Part shown: piece by piece, positions 60,101 to 64,000 of the stretch
Layout: each line of letters starts with the position of its first letter
How positions within the stretch are numbered: position 1 is the stretch's first letter
The notes under the pieces: model-generated
Told to the model about the DNA's origin: nothing
The model's database searches: none
The model's input: the letters and a program-made list of their open reading frames with translations, nothing else
From: Xiphophorus maculatus
Taxonomy: Eukaryota > Chordata > Actinopteri > Cyprinodontiformes > Poeciliidae
Direction: 5' to 3'
Assembly: GCF_002775205.1 (NCBI RefSeq)
Contig: NC_036450.1
Location: 24,702,288-24,766,287 of the forward strand
DNA length: 64,000 bases
Position numbers and translations under genes: made by a program

Positions 60101-61567
60101 GCAACCAACTCAATTTAAAGATTTTTTAAGACCATTGTGAACGAAATTTAAGGCCTGCACCACAAATTTATGGCCTGCATCTTTTTTGTTGTACAAAAGA
60201 AAACGGCATGTCTTATTTATTCTGGTAGTGCTGAGGTTTTTTGCACAGAATGCATGTAACAATGTATTGGTTGAGCCAATACCCATGATAGGCACAAAAA
60301 AGCTAGCTAGCAAGGGTATATTAGCAGCTAATTAGCAGTAGCCTCAACCGCCTCAAGTCACAGAAAGGAACGGAAGCATCGGAAACGTTTGCCTGACAGA
60401 AAAAAAGTTTTTTTTATTTATTTAAGTTTCTTTTTGGCTCTAGTGGCCTTTATTTGAAAGTGCTAAGACAGGAAGTAAGTACAGAGAGAGAGGGAAGACG
60501 TGTGGCAAAGGTCACCAGGCCGGGAATCGAACCTGCCATGTCGAGGACTAAGGGGTGTGGGTTGTGCTTAACCCCTGCGCCACCACAGGACCCCGCCTGA
60601 CAGGAAAGTACAGCAAGAAAAATTACAAGATTAAATACTTCTGCCACAAAAACATTTAAGATTAACATATTTAAGGCTAACTTGCATTTTTTCAGATGAA
60701 TTTAAGACATTTAGTGCCTAAAATGTCTTAAACGGTACATTAACGTGGATTCAGTCAAAATGTATCTAAAATTCATTTTAGATGCATGAATTTAAGACAT
60801 TTTAAGGATGCGTGGACACTGTGATCACTAGTACCAACACTCAATTGACTTAAGTGAACCAATCCGGTTTAAGTATTCACTTCCTGACTGTGAAAAGGTC
60901 AACACGCTAAATGTGACGGAATTCTGCCACTCCAGTAACTAACGTGTTTTCAAACTTTATTGATTTTTCACAAACAAAATGCTCCTGTTTGTACAAATTT
61001 CTTTCTGCAGAAATAATGTACGCGTCATGACGTAGCCATGTGCATCTGATTTTTGGAAGTACAAGTGTTGTTGTCGTAGACGTTTCTTTTGAAACACTGG
61101 CTGTTATGTCACATCCCTTCCTCCATTGGTGTCCGTAGAAAATATTTTTGCTGGGTCATTTTTGAATCGCTCCCTCTCCTAAATGGCATCATGTAAAGAC
61201 ATGAGCCCAGTCAGATTTTTAGATCAAAGGGTCCCGGTCCTCACAGTGCAAGAATTTTTTTGGATACTGGTAACCGCGTTTAAATGAGACGGGTCTGTTC
61301 GAGATGATGCACCCCTTGCATCCTCTGCTACGTTCATTCAGCAGATTAGCGTTCTCACAGCCGTTTCACAAGGAACAGCAATTTTTCTAGTCTGTACTAC
61401 GACTTGGCAAAAAAAACAAACAAAAAAAACAAAACAGGTTGCTCTCTTCAGAGATTCCCAGCAGCGAATAATATTTTCCTGTGGTTAAAACATTACTCAC
61501 CGTAGCCCTTGCTGAAGATGTCCTTGGCGGCCTTGCCAAGGTCCGTGTATGTAGGAGGACTATCCAT
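51106..61567 (-). CDS. vdac3: Voltage-dependent anion channel, VDAC3-like (complete)
   Basis: Mitochondrial outer-membrane beta-barrel porin for metabolites and ions. Eight coding exons on the minus strand: 61501-61567, 59974-60023, 55723-55875, 55554-55606, 53201-53422, 52971-53121, 52822-52879, 51106-51197; 281 residues (human VDACs about 283). N-terminal helix [18 protein letters not shown], the GLK nucleotide-contact motif near 94-96, [33 protein letters not shown] and [13 protein letters not shown] are family hallmarks. Residue 73 is Gln, as in VDAC3, whereas VDAC1 and VDAC2 have Glu; KYMLD and [10 protein letters not shown] also favour VDAC3. Cysteines at 120, 127 and 181 are visible. 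A 5' UTR segment (61568-61571) precedes the ATG in the same exon after an acceptor CAG, so a non-coding first exon lies upstream. The paralogue call is less certain than the family call. Confidence 0.93.
51913..52367. repeat. ATCGATTAATC-type repeat (MITE-like)
   Basis: GGCTGAAACTAACTGCTATT at the left and ..CCCGATTAATCGTTTCAGTT at the right are inverted; interior like 19284-19876. In the last vdac intron. Confidence 0.5.
52600..52705 (+). repeat. Fragment of a Tc1-like element end
   Basis: TTTTGTGGTTTTAATGTGACAAAATAAGAAAAAG then GGGGTGTGAGCAATTTTG resembles the terminal region of common fish Tc1-like repeats. Recognised from memory only. Confidence 0.3.
53798..53976. mobile_element. Short MITE in vdac intron
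   Basis: Inverted ends CAGGGTTTCTCCCAG and CTGGGGGAAACCCTG over 179 bp. No clear target-site duplication. The interior GCCTGGCGGGCCACC also appears near 23468-23512. Confidence 0.55.
56085..56317. mobile_element. MITE with about 40-bp terminal inverted repeats
   Basis: GGTAGCACTTTATTTGACGG at the left is matched by the complement of the right end (GGTAACACTTTATTTGACGG on the other strand), continuing through GGGTGTGCATTAGACTGACAT. 233 bp, no coding capacity, in the vdac intron between exons 55723-55875 and 59974-60023. Confidence 0.85.
58936..59358 (-). repeat. TTAAAGRGRCAG-flanked repeat, copy 4
   Basis: Complete reverse copy: GACTGCCTCTTTAAG at 58936-58950 and TACTGCCCCTTTAAG at 59344-59358 in the same orientation, with the CCGCCTTC/AGCTTGG/GTTTTGCACAGCTGAATGG interior. 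Confidence 0.65.
59642..59644 (-). other. vdac3: Candidate alternatively spliced 3-nt microexon (ATG, Met) of the vdac3-like gene
   Basis: On the minus strand the sequence reads ...CTAACGTAG|ATG|GTAAGATGG, a TAG acceptor and a strong GTAAGA donor enclosing only ATG. It lies in the intron between codons 39 and 40, a phase-0 junction, so inclusion would insert one Met without changing frame. Mammalian VDAC3 is known to have an alternatively spliced ATG exon at the equivalent place. The flanking 59.58-59.80 kb is more GC-rich than the rest of the intron. Inference; needs cDNA. Confidence 0.6.
60082..60832 (-). repeat. CTTAAA-type interspersed repeat, copy D, split by a SINE
   Basis: Reverse copy of 26746-27335 (AAGCTAGCTAGCAAGGGTAT, GCAGTAGCCTCAACCGCC, TTTAAGACATTTTAAGGATG) ending CGTGGACACTG. 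It is interrupted by a SINE at 60400-60594. Confidence 0.65.
60400..60594 (-). mobile_element. tRNA-derived SINE with 9-bp target-site duplication
   Basis: On the minus strand box A TGGCGCAGGGGT (60571-60582) and box B GGTTCGATTCC (60523-60533) are intact. The element is flanked by GCCTGACAG (60391-60399 and 60595-60603), with an A/T-rich tail at the low-coordinate end. Confidence 0.85.
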
Positions 61568-61906
61568 TTTTCTGACAAAGACAAAAGTAGAAAAACTGTT
61601 TAAACCACAGCTGCAAAAATTATAAGTAGCTACAGCTAAAATACCCAGATAACAGACTGATATTTTCATTATGCAATTACAGCCAAAAGGTAAAATTGGA
61701 AACATTTTTCTTTTTTCTTTTATTGTCTTTGACTTGCATAAAAATTTCTTCTATTGCTGCACTTTGCAAGCAAAACTGGAATTGGTTAATTTGCTAACTC
61801 AAGTGGCTTTTAAAGGTGTTCAGATTTTGTCATCTTGGAACTATGAACCTTTAATTAAAGACACCAAAGTCTACTTTTAGTTTCATGGGTAGAGGGCAAA
61901 CAGATG

Positions 61907-62115
61907 GTTGGACAGACAGATGGGTGGGTGGAAGGAAAGGGAAGGAAGAAAAGAAGGGAAAAAAGAAAGAAGCAAGGAAGGAAGGATAAGGATGGGTGAC
62001 AAAATGATGGATGAGGCTAGATGGATGATAGATGGAAGCAAGGAAGGAATAAAGGAACAAAAAGAAGGATTAGGAAGGATGAATCTGGGGCTAATTAGTG
62101 GAAGGAAGGAAGAAT
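61907..62115 (+). repeat. GGAA-rich purine tract
   Basis: Degenerate (GGAA)n and GATGG units, in the presumed first intron of the vdac gene. Confidence 0.8.
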
Positions 62116-62611
62116 GAATGAAGTATCTATGCTTCATTCTGAGCGGTGAACCTTCATTAATACCACCAGGGATGTAGAAGAGGTTGGAACCTCCTCTGTT
62201 ATCACCAGATAGTTGTAGCATCTCTGCCGGGGGGACAAAGGACAGCAGACGGGCCAGTGAGGGAGCTGAGGGGGGTTCAGCTTGCTGCTCAGGTTAACCT
62301 GAACGAGGAGAGTTAGTTGGTCCCACCCTGCACCCAGTCAAACCCCCACTCAGCTGATAAATGCCAGGATAACGCCGCCTTTCCAAATGTTTGCCCTAAA
62401 AACGTGGAAAAGCCTTCCTCCAGGGATTACGCTGTGCTTTTCCTGGCTCGGCATCATTACATAATGGACGCCGTTAGCTAGTGCGCTACGACGCGCTCGG
62501 AAGAAATGCAGCCAAACGCTGGAAACAAACGCGATAGTTGATAATGACGCACGCGCCCTAAAGCCCTGCGGTGCGTTTTGAGGTTCGGTCGTGTTGTCAA
62601 AGGCTCCTCAC

Positions 62612-62770
62612 CAGTCCAGCAGAACCGTATCCACAAAGCCTACAGAGGACCTTGGCGTGATGCTGCTGAGAGGATTGCCAGCTAGCCTAGCTACGCGCTG
62701 CTTTTTCTGAAGACAGGGCACAATGAAGGAGACCTACTAATGAGCATGCGCGCGCTGCCAGCGCCATCTA
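62612..62770 (-). promoter_or_regulatory. vdac3: Probable vdac non-coding first exon and promoter
   Basis: On the minus strand a donor CTG|GTGAGG ends an exon at 62612 that can splice to the acceptor at 61572-61574 just before the ATG exon. Upstream (higher coordinates) lie an NRF-1-like site at 62741-62752 (11 of 12 to YGCGCAYGCGCR) and a YY1-like AGATGGCGCT at 62760-62769. Both factors commonly drive nuclear genes for mitochondrial proteins. The transcription start is not defined. Confidence 0.5.
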
Positions 62771-63174
62771 CTAAAAGCTTGGAGTTATCCCTCGTTTTTG
62801 TTTCGCATTTCCATAAATTTTCGATAGACATGTCTGTCACGTTAAATGTAAATCAATACAATAGTGAACAAAAGAAAACATAAGAAATATTAAGGCAAGC
62901 ACGCAGGTGCCATCTGTGTTGGCACCACACCTGTGCGCGTGCAGTCGCGCTCGCTGCTGCACGCAGGCGCTGTTGTCATGGTTGCCTAGAGACACCACAC
63001 ACCTTGCTGGATGCTGCATTCAACATCCGCGTCTTTTTTTTTTTCTGTTTTTTTTTTTTAAATGTCCACTTGATACTCCACCACAGTCAGACGGTGAGGA
63101 TGAACAGAAAGCACATTTTTCAAATATGTCAGGGACGGTTTTGTGTGGAGCTAAATTGGTGCCATAAAATTTGT

Positions 63175-63415
63175 TGAAAAGAAAAACGACTTGGAACTGG
63201 AAAAATTGAAATATAAAAAAAAATATTGAAAAAAAAAATTGGAAACTGGAAAAAGTTTTGAAACTGAAAAAAAATTGAAAATGTGTAATAAATATTTGAA
63301 AATAAAAAAAGTGAAACTGAAAAAAAATCCAACTACTCTTTATATTCACTTTTTTTTCAACTTCAAACATTTTTGAAAATAATTTTTCAGTTTTTTTTTT
63401 CTTTAAAAAAAAAAA
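63175..63415 (+). repeat. A-rich low-complexity block
   Basis: Repeated GAAACTGAAAAA-like words; the reverse complement follows at 63340-63400, giving weak foldback potential. Confidence 0.7.
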
Positions 63416-63879
63416 CGTTATGGCCCCAATTTAACTCCATACTTACCACTCTGTAAAGGTGTTTGCAGTCTGAAATTATACCACCAGATGTCACCACAGC
63501 TCCTGTAAAAAGTTAACATTTTCACCTGTAGTTTCAACAGCACAGGTGTTTCACTCTGGCAGCCTATAGGCTTAATGGTAGAGTGGACTCTGACTGGGTC
63601 AGCAGTCCATCCCAGTAACAGACAACCATACACGCATGAGAACACGTTTCTCCTTGTAAAAAGGAACCTGACCAGGATTTGAATAAAGCTGGGATTGAAA
63701 TAACTTTTTCTCTAAGTTATGACTCTTGTATTTAAATTTAATGGTTGCTATGCTAAACATCTTCAACTAAAATCCAGTGAACATGCTTTCGCAAAAAAAA
63801 AAAAAAAAGAGAGAGAGAAATTGTGTGACCTTCCAGGTTCTTGGTAGGAAAATAAAACCTAGCTAATCTTTTCGGAGGA

Positions 63880-63963
63880 TTGGTGTGTGTGGAGGTGGGG
63901 GCGTGTGTGGGTGTGTGTGTATGTCGCGCGCGCGCGTGTGTGTGTGTGTGTGTGTGTGTGTGT
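63880..63963 (+). repeat. GT / CG alternating purine-pyrimidine tract
   Basis: GT repeats flank a CGCGCGCGCGCG core (63925-63936). Alternating purine-pyrimidine over about 37 bp favours Z-DNA. Confidence 0.85.
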
Positions 63964-64000
63964 ATCGACATGTTAACTATCAAATCTTCATCTTTTTTTT

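Larger units (their letters stand above)
62771..64000. other. Region upstream of the vdac gene without recognisable gene
   Basis: Contains a CpG-richer block (62.9-63.0 kb), A/T-rich low-complexity sequence (63175-63415) and a GT/CG alternating tract (63880-63963). No coding exon recognised. Confidence 0.5.

Noticed and set aside
60523..60582. Functional tRNA gene on the minus strand
   Set aside because: Box spacing and the flanking target-site duplication show a SINE head.

Overview
The window is a piece of a vertebrate nuclear genome, almost certainly a ray-finned (teleost) fish. It has short GT-AG introns, many CA/GT microsatellites, a dense load of fish-type hAT-like, Tc1-like and SINE repeats, and protein-coding exons close in length and sequence to the human orthologues. 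Bacterial features (operons, Shine-Dalgarno sites, CRISPR arrays) are absent. I rebuilt four protein-coding genes exon by exon from splice sites and reading frame.

Layout. (1) 190-9247 (+): the last 17 coding exons of naa25, the auxiliary TPR subunit of the NatB N-terminal acetyltransferase; its 5' exons lie outside the window. (2) 12099-27647 (+): complete brap (BRCA1-associated protein, RING E3 ligase), 13 coding exons, 590 residues; its last intron (7 kb) is packed with repeats, including a 41-bp minisatellite. (3) 31.9-47.3 kb (+): tor4a (torsin-4A AAA+ protein, 425 residues), with a probable non-coding first exon ending at 32313, an 8.2-kb intron carrying a relic hAT transposon, and two coding exons. 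(4) 51106-61567 (-), probable promoter at 62.6-62.8 kb: complete VDAC-family porin gene, 8 coding exons, 281 residues, best matched to vdac3; it converges on tor4a.

The genes are not an operon or a pathway: NatB acetylation, Ras/MAPK-linked ubiquitination, a membrane-anchored AAA+ protein and a mitochondrial outer-membrane channel are neighbours by genomic history.

The most interesting observation is a candidate 3-nt microexon (ATG, minus strand, 59642-59644) in the vdac3-like intron after codon 39. It sits between a TAG acceptor and a GTAAGA donor, in the intron where mammalian VDAC3 is known to carry an alternatively spliced single-Met exon. Other points worth a look: CTCF-like motifs inside inverted repeats, a relic hAT transposon with a broken BED finger, nested insertions with target-site duplications, a 13-codon uORF in tor4a exon 1, and a near-perfect 38-bp palindrome. 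I found no sign of a wholly new multi-gene system.
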